A DNA stretch of 42,752 bases. It comes from Trichomonas tenax. Its lineage: Eukaryota; Parabasalia; Trichomonadida; Trichomonadidae. Location of the stretch: assembly GCA_023091735.1 (NCBI GenBank), contig JALKBU010000401.1:1-42752 (forward strand), given 5' to 3'. Both the position numbers and the translations under genes were made by a program. This document shows, piece by piece, positions 34,095-42,752 of this stretch; position 1 is the stretch's first letter, and every line of letters begins with the position of its first letter. The notes under the pieces were generated by a model that had not been told where the DNA came from, did not search any database, and was given only the letters and a program-made list of their open reading frames with translations.

Positions 34095-36557
34095 CTATTG
34101 TGGATCTGGTTGGGAACATAAGAATGTTAATGTGTCTAAGTTGCTTCTTGCAACAACCTTAACTGGATCGATTCTTCCAGCAAATGCCTTCTGGATCAAA
34201 TGAGCACTTGCTGTTGCAGCTGATTCTTGTTTCAGTCTCTTAGAGTGATATCTAAGGCAGCTCTTCATCCAAAGGACAATAAGCTCAACTTCAGGTGTCT
34301 CTCTGAGTTGCTCTGAGAGGAACTGCAAGAAATCAGCAACGTATTTATGTGGTAAATGGTTTGCGACGAAATCAATCTGGTCATCAGGAACAGACATCAA
34401 AGCATCTCTCAAGATTGCGCGCTCTGTGTGTCCGAGTCTAACACCGAGTGTAACAGCGAGAACATATTCGCCATTGCTGATTGCGTTCTTGATTGATTCT
34501 GGTGTGACATTGACTTCAAGTTCGATTGGATCTGTGATAACTTGGTCAGCAGAAACATAAACAAGGAGGCCTTCTGGTGTTGCTGTTGCTAAGCCACGTC
34601 CTGTTGGGCAGAATCTGACACCATTTGATGCTGCTGTGATGATTGGCTTTTCGGCAAACTGAGCTCTAATGACATCTTCCGCTTTACCACTTCCATGGAA
34701 CTTCTGGACATATCCTTCAACACCAGAGAACTCTGTATTCTTCGTGTGCGAGAACCTGCGCATGAGAACTTTGTTAGCGATGGAATAGACGCAGATGAAT
34801 TTTGTCTTACCGCCGCAAACGATGAAAGAACCATCAGGAGAGAAGTCGAGAGAATCAAAGTACCAGCGACTGTTCTTTGCTGATCTCTGTCCATCAAGGA
34901 GCTTTCCACCTCTTGCATCGTCCGCAATGTTCATATCACCGAGATAGCTCTCGTCTGTCGCGGAGTAGAAAATGATTCTGCCGTTGGAGTTTGCAATGGC
35001 GAGAATCTTTCCATCTGGTGAAACAGCAGAAGCTGTGACTTCGCCGTGAGCGTCGTATGGCTGAGACGTCTGTGTTTCAAGGAAATCCCAGATTCTGACG
35101 GTTCCGTCCCAGCTGCCTGAAACGAGGTGTGAGAGTGGCGTGAATGAAAGACTTGAAATCGGCTGTGTGTGGCCTGTTAACTCTTCAAGAACTTTGCCTG
35201 TGGAAATATCCCATAAGATGATGGATGTGTCTGTCTTTGTTGAAGCAGCAACAATCTCGCACTTTGGATTGACAGCAACGTGTGTGAATTCATGTGGAAC
35301 TTGTGTTGTCATCTCTCTGAAGCACTTTCCTCTGACAACATCGAACGCTTTGCATGTTCCATCAAGGCTTGATGTGACAACTGTGCGTCCGGACTCTCCG
35401 AAGACAACATCAGTGATTGGAGCGTGGTGTTCATCGAATGTCATGAGGCAGGATCCGGAATATGAATCCCAAAGCTTAAGCTTACCGTCATCGCCACCAG
35501 TGGCAAGAACAATACCATTCGGAGAGTATGCAAAGCAAGAAACACCCCCATAGTGTCCTTGCGATCTCTGTGCAACAGAGCCTGTTTGGAGATCCCAAAC
35601 AATGAGCTCGCCAAGCTTCGCTGACGTGAATGCAGCATAGCGCTTCGAGATAGCGAGTGCTTGGACTTTCTCTGTTGAGAAACGAACTGTAAAGTTCGAC
35701 ATAACAGGCATTGTCATACCTGGAACAGCGTAAGTCTTGAATGTGCCATTTCCATCGCCAGTAATGATGACATCGCCATTGAAAGCGCCAACGAGGAGTG
35801 TCTGATACTTTGTCTTTGGTTTATCAAAGTCTTCTTCATCGAGACGCCTTCTGCTGATGATTTTGATGTTGAATTCATAATCAAGTTCCCAAACGAAGAG
35901 TGTTCCATCGCCACCACACGTTGTGATTTGTTTTGGATTTTCTTTGTCGAAGAATGCGAATAATGGCTTTCCACGATGACCAGTCAACGAGATTGGAGCG
36001 AAATTCTCGTTCGGCTCTGTCATCATGATGTGAACGGAAAGATCTGATGAACATGTCGCAACTAATTTTCCATCTGGTGAAAAAGCGATTGTGTTGATTG
36101 CAGCAAAGTGGTGATCACCGATCGGAGGACGTTTCTTGATGAATGGTTTAAGCGAATTTACTTCAGATGGGTGTTTGAAAAACCTAACTTTGTTCTGTGA
36201 GCCAACAATCAGTCCTGTCTTTCCTGGACCGAAAGCAATGGCTGTAATTTCCTCTTTGAACATCTTTCTGTAGCATAATGTGTTAGATCCGAGTTGTGAT
36301 ATAAATAAATTGTTTTTTGCGTCCGATGTAGCGATGTAATCATCTTTGTCGGACACAGCGACGTGTGTTATCGTTGCTGGGTGCTCTATATAGTGTGTTT
36401 TGCTTTCTCCGCGTGCGCAATCGAAGATAACAAGTCTATTTCCTTGAGGAAGCAGCAGTTTGTCGCCTGAGGGAAGAAATTCGATCGTCGAACCGCTGTA
36501 GGTGCCACTCAGAAGATTGCTGAAGACGAAATCTAGTGAGGTTCCCCTGTTGCTCAT
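34095..36557 (-). CDS. PWP2: PWP2/UTP1, small-subunit processome WD40 protein
   Basis: This 820-residue WD40 protein of the U3 snoRNP (UTP-B) complex is needed for processing of pre-18S rRNA in the nucleolus. Two tandem beta-propellers fill residues 1-640; PWP2 landmarks are GELIVWDLQTGSVAQRSQGH, TGGDDGKLKLWDSYSGSCL, SLDGTCKAFDVVRGKCFRE and SGSWDGTVRIWD. The C-terminal helical Utp12 domain follows (about 690-780, with LRDALMSVPDDQIDFVANHL). The length is near that of yeast and human PWP2 (about 920). The codon use is GC-rich and biased, fitting strong expression. The start is the first ATG. Upstream lies a 1.2 kb divergent spacer. Confidence 0.9.
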   Translation of the reverse strand: MSNRGTSLDFVFSNLLSGTYSGSTIEFLPSGDKLLLPQGNRLVIFDCARGESKTHYIEHPATITHVAVSDKDDYIATSDAKNNLFISQLGSNTLCYRKMFKEEITAIAFGPGKTGLIVGSQNKVRFFKHPSEVNSLKPFIKKRPPIGDHHFAAINTIAFSPDGKLVATCSSDLSVHIMMTEPNENFAPISLTGHRGKPLFAFFDKENPKQITTCGGDGTLFVWELDYEFNIKIISRRRLDEEDFDKPKTKYQTLLVGAFNGDVIITGDGNGTFKTYAVPGMTMPVMSNFTVRFSTEKVQALAISKRYAAFTSAKLGELIVWDLQTGSVAQRSQGHYGGVSCFAYSPNGIVLATGGDDGKLKLWDSYSGSCLMTFDEHHAPITDVVFGESGRTVVTSSLDGTCKAFDVVRGKCFREMTTQVPHEFTHVAVNPKCEIVAASTKTDTSIILWDISTGKVLEELTGHTQPISSLSFTPLSHLVSGSWDGTVRIWDFLETQTSQPYDAHGEVTASAVSPDGKILAIANSNGRIIFYSATDESYLGDMNIADDARGGKLLDGQRSAKNSRWYFDSLDFSPDGSFIVCGGKTKFICVYSIANKVLMRRFSHTKNTEFSGVEGYVQKFHGSGKAEDVIRAQFAEKPIITAASNGVRFCPTGRGLATATPEGLLVYVSADQVITDPIELEVNVTPESIKNAISNGEYVLAVTLGVRLGHTERAILRDALMSVPDDQIDFVANHLPHKYVADFLQFLSEQLRETPEVELIVLWMKSCLRYHSKRLKQESAATASAHLIQKAFAGRIDPVKVVARSNLDTLTFLCSQPDPQ

Positions 36558-37762
36558 TTTTTTCTAAAATTTTAGAAAAAAGGTCACAAAAAAAGTAAAT
36601 CTTGAAAATAGTAATTACTAATATAGAAAAACGTGCTTATCGTCTCAAATTTGGAAAATCTCGAAATATTAAAATTCAATATTTTTAAATCCTAAAATTA
36701 GACCCTCAAATATCGCTCACTACATAGCCCCCATCTTTAAGAATCTAACCATTGATATCTCTAACAATGAATTATAAATTTTAATATTCTCAATAAATAT
36801 TTAAAAACTAACTTCTTTTAGAGAATTTTTATATTATAGCTTGGTTTTTAGTTATGATTCCACTATTCATGATCAGCTATATGAATTTCAAAAAATCAAA
36901 AATATATTAATTTACAATATGACGAATAGTATTTAAAGATGATAGCAAATAGTAAAAAGAGAGTGGTTGAGATAAGATTATTTTATTTAGAATAAAATAT
37001 CGAATCATTTTGGAAGAATGGTCAAACAATTTGGAGAGTAAACGATAGTAGTCAAAATAAATGGAATAGGTATCAAGTCTGAATCTCTAATAAGAATTAA
37101 TTAACTGTGTGTTAGTATATTTAATAAAAAGAAACGGCTCAGTTATCTCAAAAGCATCAACATGTTGATATCTGACGAGAGGAATAGTCTTCAGAGCCGC
37201 GTTATAAGATACATACAGCTTCGAACCAATAAAAAAATGATGAAAAGTGACAAGGACATTTTGGTTCTTCGGCTAAAATTATTTGTCAAAAAGAGTTTAC
37301 ATGGCAGAAAATAACGATTGTCTTTTTGATTTTTCTCTTAGCAATAACATCCCTATATGATATAAATTATAAATTTTGAATTTTTGGCCAAAATTTGACC
37401 CTCAAAATACGAATTCACAAAGAAGATGTAAATTTTGAAATCGGTGTGATATATAGATAATATACAAATAATAAAAAGTTTTCCATTGTTTTAATTTCAG
37501 AAAAACGCTATATACAAAAAGTTATGAATATAACATAAAGTTTTTGTAAGTTTAACAGATTTCTCGCTCAATAAGATTGCTTCGGAAACATGAAATATGG
37601 AGAGTACTAATAGGTGCATTTCTATGGAATAAAAGATAACAAGAAAACGGTTTTTTGAATGTATACTTAAGAAAATTTATTTTCTATTTTTGAACTTATT
37701 TCCATGCATAGCGATCCAAAAATGATACAGTTTTCTAATCAAAATCTTATCAAAATAAATAA
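36558..37762. other. 1.2 kb divergent intergenic region, PWP2 / WD40
   Basis: This is a long AT-rich spacer between two outward-reading genes. A phrase near 36697 (TTAGACCCTCAAATATCG) recurs loosely near 37389 (TTTGACCCTCAAAATACG); the copies are 18 bases long and may be chance. I find no gene, RNA fold or Inr-like element close to either start codon. Confidence 0.45.
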
Positions 37763-38743
37763 ATGTTTGAACCCGAAGAGCTTTTTGTCGTCGAAAGCCC
37801 CGCTTGGACTGTTGATCCCAGTGGCAGTCCTGTAACCGCCGTGGACTATTCCATTGACGGCGGTTTCGTTGCCTATTCAAACAAACCAGGGATAATTACA
37901 ATCGCTACTTCATATACCGGCGAAATCAAACGCGTTCTCGAGCAAAAATACACAACAAACCCTATCACAAAAATAAGATTCCATCCATTCGAAGAAAACC
38001 TCCTTCTGTGCACAAGCAGAGACGGTTTTATCTTTTTATATAACATCGTTAAAGGAGAAATGGTCGAAATGTCACGCCACCTCGGCAGCAACTTGCTTGC
38101 TATGAATGTTGATTCGTTCGGCGAGACTTTTGCTATTGCCTGTGCCGATGGATCAATCAGAGTTTATGATCTCGAGAATTTGCAGAGAACTAAAGTCCTC
38201 GTTAAAATGGCATCAAGAACATCTGCATCGCAGCAAGTGAATATATACGATATCTGCTTCCATCCGGAAGATTCAAATGTAATCTTAGCGGCTGGTTGGA
38301 ATGACAGAGTTCTTTACTGGGACATTCGCACAGGTAACGCTGAGCGTAACATTGCTGGTCCTCACATTCGTGGTTCTGGCTTAGATGTCCATAATGATAC
38401 AATTATTACAGCGTCCGCAAGAGATAAGAAGCAAATTGAAATGTGGGATTACGGAACAGGCAAAAAACTTAGAGAAATCAACTTTAACGCTGAAGCCGCC
38501 AAAAAAGATTGCTTCATTAACGCTTGCAAGGTCTCCAGGAATGGTTTGGCACTTGCAGCAGGTGGCTCTGGCTGCAACCTCACACAGAGTTTCGAGTTTT
38601 CACATGGAACATATATCGGACAAACAGCTGCTTATTCTTCACCAGTTTCTTATGTCGCTATGTCTCCTTTTGGATCTAGCTTTGTTACTGGTACAGAAAA
38701 TGGTGATGTTTCATGTCATATGATCAGGCTCAAGCCTAATTAA
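37763..38743 (+). CDS. WD40-repeat protein of unknown pathway
   Basis: This 326-residue protein forms one seven-bladed beta-propeller: blades are marked by GFIFLYNIV, GSIRVYDLEN, DRVLYWDIRTG, KQIEMWDYGTG and the final GDVSCHMIRL. No extra domain or localisation signal is present. The sequence around KDCFINACKVSRNGLALAAG GS matches no family that I know well enough to name (quoted as two parts). Such short propellers serve as scaffolds in many complexes. GC-rich codons suggest good expression. The start is the first ATG. The gene converges with the acidic helical gene, 81 bases away. Confidence 0.78.
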   Translation: MFEPEELFVVESPAWTVDPSGSPVTAVDYSIDGGFVAYSNKPGIITIATSYTGEIKRVLEQKYTTNPITKIRFHPFEENLLLCTSRDGFIFLYNIVKGEMVEMSRHLGSNLLAMNVDSFGETFAIACADGSIRVYDLENLQRTKVLVKMASRTSASQQVNIYDICFHPEDSNVILAAGWNDRVLYWDIRTGNAERNIAGPHIRGSGLDVHNDTIITASARDKKQIEMWDYGTGKKLREINFNAEAAKKDCFINACKVSRNGLALAAGGSGCNLTQSFEFSHGTYIGQTAAYSSPVSYVAMSPFGSSFVTGTENGDVSCHMIRLKPN

Positions 38744-38824
38744 TTTAATTTTTTTTATTATAAAAAAGTTGTCAATATTATTACTTATGGAGTATTTATT
38801 TTATTAAAAACAAACAAATTTATA

Positions 38825-40270
38825 TTAATCTGAGTCTTCATCTGAAATTCCTAATATTGTAAGAATTTTTGTTGCTAAACCAGCCATTTCATCAGTACCT
38901 TCTACTTCGAGCTCTTGTAATTGATCAATAACACCTTCCTCTTTGAGTGTATCTGCAAACAATGCTACATCATTAAGATCATCACTGTATAATTGTATCA
39001 CTTCAAACATAATGCAAAGATAGAAAAGTGTAACTTGTGGGGAACTTTCGTATTCTTCTAAGAATTCCGCGTGATCAATCTGCCAATTCAAGTATTTAGA
39101 AGGCTCAAAAATATCCTTATACACACGAATGAATGTGTATAAATACTTTATGAATTTTTCCCTAAGTCGAAAAGAACATTTCATGTCGAGCATTTTGTCT
39201 ACAATGAATCTGTTGTTTGCTTGAATTTTAGTTCTTTGTTCAAAAGTTTGTTGTAGGTGCAACATTGCCTTCATTTGGATTTCTAGAATGATATATATTA
39301 CTTTTTCATAATCAGATGGAAGAGGGTCTATTTCATTCTCGAACAAAAAATGGAATAGATCAAACGGAGTGAGATTGTAATAGCGCCATTGGATTGAAGT
39401 CTCAATAGTATCCATTGATAGGTATATAAAGTAGAGATATTGATTAACAATCGATATAGGAACAACTTCGGAACTCTCTTTTTGTTCTTGTAGATCTCGA
39501 ACTATATCATCGAAAACATTGTATCGCCTGAAGTATGCCTCACTTTCAGGACTAATTTCAAGCACCATAGTTGATATTAACAATGATTTAAAAAAATTTT
39601 CCTCATGTACTGGTGCAAAACGTACAAAATTACTAACCTGTTGTACTACTTGTTCTACATAAGCTTTAACATTGCAAAACATGACAACATTGAACATTAA
39701 TTTGATTGCATGATCATATGATTGTTTTTTAAGTATTCTTGATTTAGCAGACACTTCGATCAATACACTTACATCGTATGCATCATTGTCTTCGTGATTG
39801 TTTATTATAAAAATTGTGATTAATTTGCAACAAGCATTATAAAGCTCGGGCTCTGTTGTAACACGACATTGATGAATAGCATTGTCTAACAAATAATGAT
39901 ATGGACCCATTGCTTGAGGATTTCCTTCGATTTGATTCGCAATAAATGAGTAAATTACTGGCAAACCAGGATGCCCGTCAAACACAACGATAGAATGATT
40001 AACTGTACTGTAAAAAGCATCGAAATCTAATTCTTGAGCTGTTTCTTTTTTATTATATTTTTGAGCTCCACGTAGGTCTTCAAACATAGCGAACACAGCG
40101 TCGGCATCGCATTTTTCAACAGCAATTTGCAGTTGTTCAGCAATTTCATGAAGTCTGATTTTATCATCATCAGTTAAAGGCTGTTGTGGACCATCAGCAG
40201 TGACAAAAAACGCGTTTGGATTCTTTTTCTTGTTGGAGTCTTCAGAAGGATCTTTATATTCTTCATTCAT
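38825..40270 (-). CDS. acidic alpha-helical protein, ARM-like, unknown function
   Basis: This is a 481-residue soluble protein with a charged, disordered-looking start (NEEYKDPSEDSNKKKNPNA) and an all-helical body, for example NACCKLITIFIINNHED and HAIKLMFNVVMFCNVKAYVE, ending in an acidic tail (ISDEDSD). The helix lengths and spacing suggest an ARM/HEAT-like solenoid, probably of a trichomonad-specific family. I recognise no named orthologue. It has the same length as the ARM-like protein at 4899-6344, but no shared motif, so this may be coincidence. The start is the first ATG; TGTCAGG and GACATGTAAAA elements lie upstream but no TCACTTTT. Confidence 0.72.
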   Translation of the reverse strand: MNEEYKDPSEDSNKKKNPNAFFVTADGPQQPLTDDDKIRLHEIAEQLQIAVEKCDADAVFAMFEDLRGAQKYNKKETAQELDFDAFYSTVNHSIVVFDGHPGLPVIYSFIANQIEGNPQAMGPYHYLLDNAIHQCRVTTEPELYNACCKLITIFIINNHEDNDAYDVSVLIEVSAKSRILKKQSYDHAIKLMFNVVMFCNVKAYVEQVVQQVSNFVRFAPVHEENFFKSLLISTMVLEISPESEAYFRRYNVFDDIVRDLQEQKESSEVVPISIVNQYLYFIYLSMDTIETSIQWRYYNLTPFDLFHFLFENEIDPLPSDYEKVIYIILEIQMKAMLHLQQTFEQRTKIQANNRFIVDKMLDMKCSFRLREKFIKYLYTFIRVYKDIFEPSKYLNWQIDHAEFLEEYESSPQVTLFYLCIMFEVIQLYSDDLNDVALFADTLKEEGVIDQLQELEVEGTDEMAGLATKILTILGISDEDSD

Positions 40271-40884
40271 TTATAAGAAAGACAAAATTTACCTGACATT
40301 ATTTTTATTTTACATGTCAAATATTTTTCTCTTTTGAAAAATGAACCAATTGAACTTGTTTATTTGCATTTGTTCAGACAGTGCATACAAAATAAATCAA
40401 TAAAAACTCGATTGCTTGAAGAGGTAAGCACTTAAGTTCAATCAAGCTCAGCTTTACATGATAAATTTCACAATTTTAAATAAGGTTACGCACCAAAAAT
40501 GCCTAAAACAAACAGATTAATCACATTTATAGTCTATGATTAATTAAAACAATAATATTATAAGCATTTTATCATGAAATTAAAGCTAAATATAGAAGAA
40601 ATTTTTGTGAATTTTTAAAAATTCAAAATTAAATCATAAAATTTTGGAATATTTATATGTAGATAAAGACAATAATATTGGCAAAAGGAAAATGATGAAT
40701 TATAATTTTGACATTTAACTTTATTTGTCAAATCTAAATATACATGTCAAAATCTAGTTCAATTCACAAACCCCTCAAATTTATTACACTTTAGTGGTAG
40801 ATTTCGCAAGTATTTGAGAAGTTATGAGTAAAATTGCATTTTTTCAGAGTTCGCAATCAAATGTAACTATGATACAAGACGAGG
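40271..40884. other. intergenic region upstream of the structured element
   Basis: About 600 bases of AT-rich DNA with the promoter side of the acidic helical gene on its left. No reading frame or repeat stands out. Confidence 0.4.
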
Positions 40885-41098
40885 TTCTGCCGACTCTCGA
40901 GCGGGTGATTGCCTCGCCTTCGTATTTTAACAAGACTTGATACGCTGAAGAATCGGCAGAAACCGGATGTTCAAGAGAAAACTTCAACATTTAATTTTTT
41001 TTTTTGAATTTGCTCTTCTCTGGGGTCTCTGATGCCGCGTGCAGCTATAGAATGAGGTAAAGCTGCACACAGCACCAGAGATCACAGAGAAGAGCAAA
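40885..41098 (+). ncRNA. candidate structured RNA or hairpin element
   Basis: Two folds lie in tandem in an otherwise empty region that is GC-richer than its surroundings. First, TTCTGCCGA (40885-40893) pairs with TCGGCAGAA (40953-40961), enclosing a small stem of CGTAT (40921-40925) with ATACG (40940-40944). After a run of eleven T (40995-41005) comes a hairpin whose arms, 41009-41046 and 41061-41098, match at 33 of 38 positions around a 14-base loop. A T run can end RNA polymerase III transcripts, and a uridine tract before a 3' hairpin also recalls snRNA layout, but I match no known snRNA, SRP, RNase P/MRP or U3 sequence. A small transposon-like hairpin or a Dicer-type precursor are alternatives. 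Strand is assigned by the T run only. Confidence 0.4.
41009..41098. repeat. 38-bp inverted repeat, 14-base loop
   Basis: The arms TTTGCTCTTCTCTG...GTGCAGCT and AGCTGCAC...CAGAGAAGAGCAAA match perfectly over the outer 14 and inner 8 base pairs, with five differences between them, one of which can still pair as G-U in RNA. This is by far the longest local inverted repeat I see in the window. Confidence 0.85.
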
Positions 41099-41104
41099 CA
41101 CTTT

Positions 41105-42526
41105 GTTAATCGAAGTTATCTCTGAGATGTATTAACAATAGCTATTGGTTCATAATTTCAACTTCCTATCATTTCGAATAGGACAAGTAAAATATAATGA
41201 AATAATTTCCATCATTTTTCTAATTTCCGCTCATTTTTATTTCGTACTGATTGGTATTTAAGCTGAGCGTTGTATATCCCGCCGCAATTTCAATTGTTGC
41301 CGAATCAAAATTTCCTAAATTTTCGAAATTGAAATAATTTAATGTTTTCATTCTATGCAATCCAGTAACGCGAATTCTGACAATGTTTACGTGCATATCA
41401 TCAATGCCAAGTCATGACAATATCTTCTTACATTATCTTCTCTGCTCTGATAAAATGTCACTTTTCATTATTTATGATTAAGCAGACAACCCTTTATTGT
41501 CATCTATTTCTTCCAAATTAACATCTCCCTCCATTCACCAATTACATTCAGAAGCCTCAGCCAATCATTCTTTTAAATTCCATCAATACAATCAAAGCGA
41601 TTTTTATATCAGAAATAATTATCTGCTTTTATGCATTTTTAGTATCTAGTCGATATCTCATCACTGCTGCTATAGCTAATATTACCTATTAATTGCATAT
41701 TTGTTCTTTATTTCCTTCGGCAAATTTTCTTAATCTAGAATTCAGTCTGGCTATTCATAGCCACAATTGCCCTGCAACTATATCCTTTCATTTACACATT
41801 CATTCTCTGGATTTATACTGGTTATTGTTTTTCAGTGTATAAGTCATGATATAGTTATTTAGATATACAAATTGGATGTAATTATGACATGCCTTTCACG
41901 TGTTATTTGTAAATTATCTATACACATTGTAATAATTAAATTGCGCAAGAATAATTTCCATAGATCTGATTTCATTGCCTACAATAGTTACAATTCTTAT
42001 ATTTATACCAAGCCTGTACTATGCGATAATAATACATCAATCAAGTTTTTAATTTTATCACAATTATCAGAATTACTAAAATTTAACAAATATAACATAA
42101 AATAGAATGTGTAGATGCTGCTTAATATTCTATTAATATTTGGTTAAATCAAGTATATTTTTCATAGATAAATCTTCAATTTTCTTCTTTTGACAAAATT
42201 AAGAATAATATTTTCGTACATGTGAACACCACATTGCCAATAGCTATTTTATAACAAGTAAGAAGTTTTTAAGCTAAATTCTAAATTTTATAAAAATTTC
42301 AATCTTCTTATTTTGCACGGTGTTAAGCATGTATTCATATGCAGAAACATGTGCATATTTATATCTCATTGTTTGCTTTCAATGATTTAAGTTTTATTGC
42401 GACTTACATAACAAAATTTATTCTTTTTTAGTTCATGGGTAAAGGTCATGAAAATTTTCCAATGTTAAGGAAAGTAAGGTATATCCTTGATTTCTTTGTA
42501 TGTAAAATCTGAAGTTAAAATATCTG
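41105..42526. other. gene-poor AT-rich region
   Basis: About 1.4 kb with no convincing gene. An orphan TGTCACTTTTCATTATTTATG at 41457-41477 (given as element plus ATG) is followed by only 15 codons before a stop. The open frame 41872-42105 has random-like composition and is not supported. Confidence 0.45.
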
Positions 42527-42669
42527 AGAGTCTAGGACAAAAGTGAACACCAAAAAGTGACACGGAAACCTTAAAGTCACTTTTCATGAATAAAGTGTCA
42601 CTTTTTGCGCGGGCAAATTGTCACTTTTATAAAAAGTGTCATAAATATCTTTGAAGTCTAACCAATACA
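42527..42669 (-). repeat. dispersed repeat B, copy 2
   Basis: This is the reverse-complement partner of 23790-23933. The order of elements is the same: TTGGTTAGAC, GATATTTAT, ACTTTTTATAAA, CCCGCGCAAAAA, TTCATGAAAAGTGACTTTAA, then GTTCACTTTTGTC. The copies part after AGACTC on one side and near TATTG on the other. On the coding-like strand a frame YWLDFKDIYDTFYK is shared in part with copy 1 (YCLDYKDIYNTFYK). Confidence 0.82.
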
Positions 42670-42752
42670 TCCAGGTTAGTGTTGTTGACGAGCCACAACT
42701 CTATCATCAACGAGCATATACCTAACTGGTAATTGGTAAGAAAACATCGATA

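Noticed and set aside
36690..37400. Loose 18-base similarity within the PWP2 / WD40 spacer
   Set aside because: It is too short and AT-rich to separate from chance.
40861..41010. Identification of the folded element as a specific snRNA (U4 or U5), tRNA or U3
   Set aside because: The T11 tract and hairpin recall such layouts, but none of the invariant sequence motifs of these RNAs is present.
41872..42105. 77-codon plus-strand frame
   Set aside because: The surrounding DNA is non-coding in composition, no Inr-like element is near, and the product shows no recognisable pattern.
1..42752. CRISPR arrays, bacterial operons, rRNA genes, tRNA genes
   Set aside because: No regularly spaced repeats, no B-box-like tRNA sequence and no rRNA-like stretch were found; the gene content is eukaryotic.

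Overview
The window looks like nuclear DNA of a parabasalid protist of the Trichomonas/Tritrichomonas group. The evidence is AT-rich intergenic DNA, compact genes on both strands with no intron visible in any intact gene, remains of a BspA-like (TpLRR) surface-protein gene, and a recurring TGTCACTTTT element 10-40 bases before start codons. That element contains TCACTT, which fits the trichomonad initiator (Inr) consensus TCA+1Y-T-W. The genus is inferred from these traits; no marker gene fixes the species.

Layout. 1-209 is one copy of a dispersed repeat. 535-4897 (-) is a heavily broken BspA/LRR gene that abuts the stop codon of an intact ARM/HEAT-like gene (4899-6344, -). 6545-6912 holds the remains of an ankyrin-repeat gene. 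7262-20402 is a housekeeping block: PrimPol (+), a 2199-residue BEACH/WD40/zinc-finger protein (-), a PUS9/RPUSD2-type pseudouridine synthase (-), RPB4 (+), a tubby-like protein (+) and a HEAT-repeat protein (-). 20593-24000 is a decayed accessory region with two broken genes and copies of two repeat families. 24033-40270 is again dense: a porin-like beta-barrel, an EEF1AKMT4-like methyltransferase, a coiled-coil protein, a ubiquitin E1, a POP7/Rpp20-like Alba protein, a small type I membrane protein, a radical SAM-flavodoxin fusion, XRCC3, PWP2/UTP1, a WD40 protein and an acidic helical protein. 40271-42752 has no protein gene but contains a strong RNA-like fold (40885-41098) and ends with a second copy of the 23.8 kb repeat.

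How the genes relate. As in most eukaryotes, neighbours do not form operons, but themes recur: DNA damage tolerance and repair (PrimPol, XRCC3), RNA transcription and maturation (RPB4, PUS9-like, POP7-like, PWP2), protein modification (E1, eEF1A methyltransferase) and membrane traffic (BEACH). The most unusual protein is the AmmeMemoRadiSam-type radical SAM enzyme with its own C-terminal flavodoxin. It suits an anaerobe, and its GC-rich codon use differs from most neighbours. The most unusual non-protein signal is the 38-bp hairpin behind a second stem and a T11 tract at 40.9-41.1 kb.
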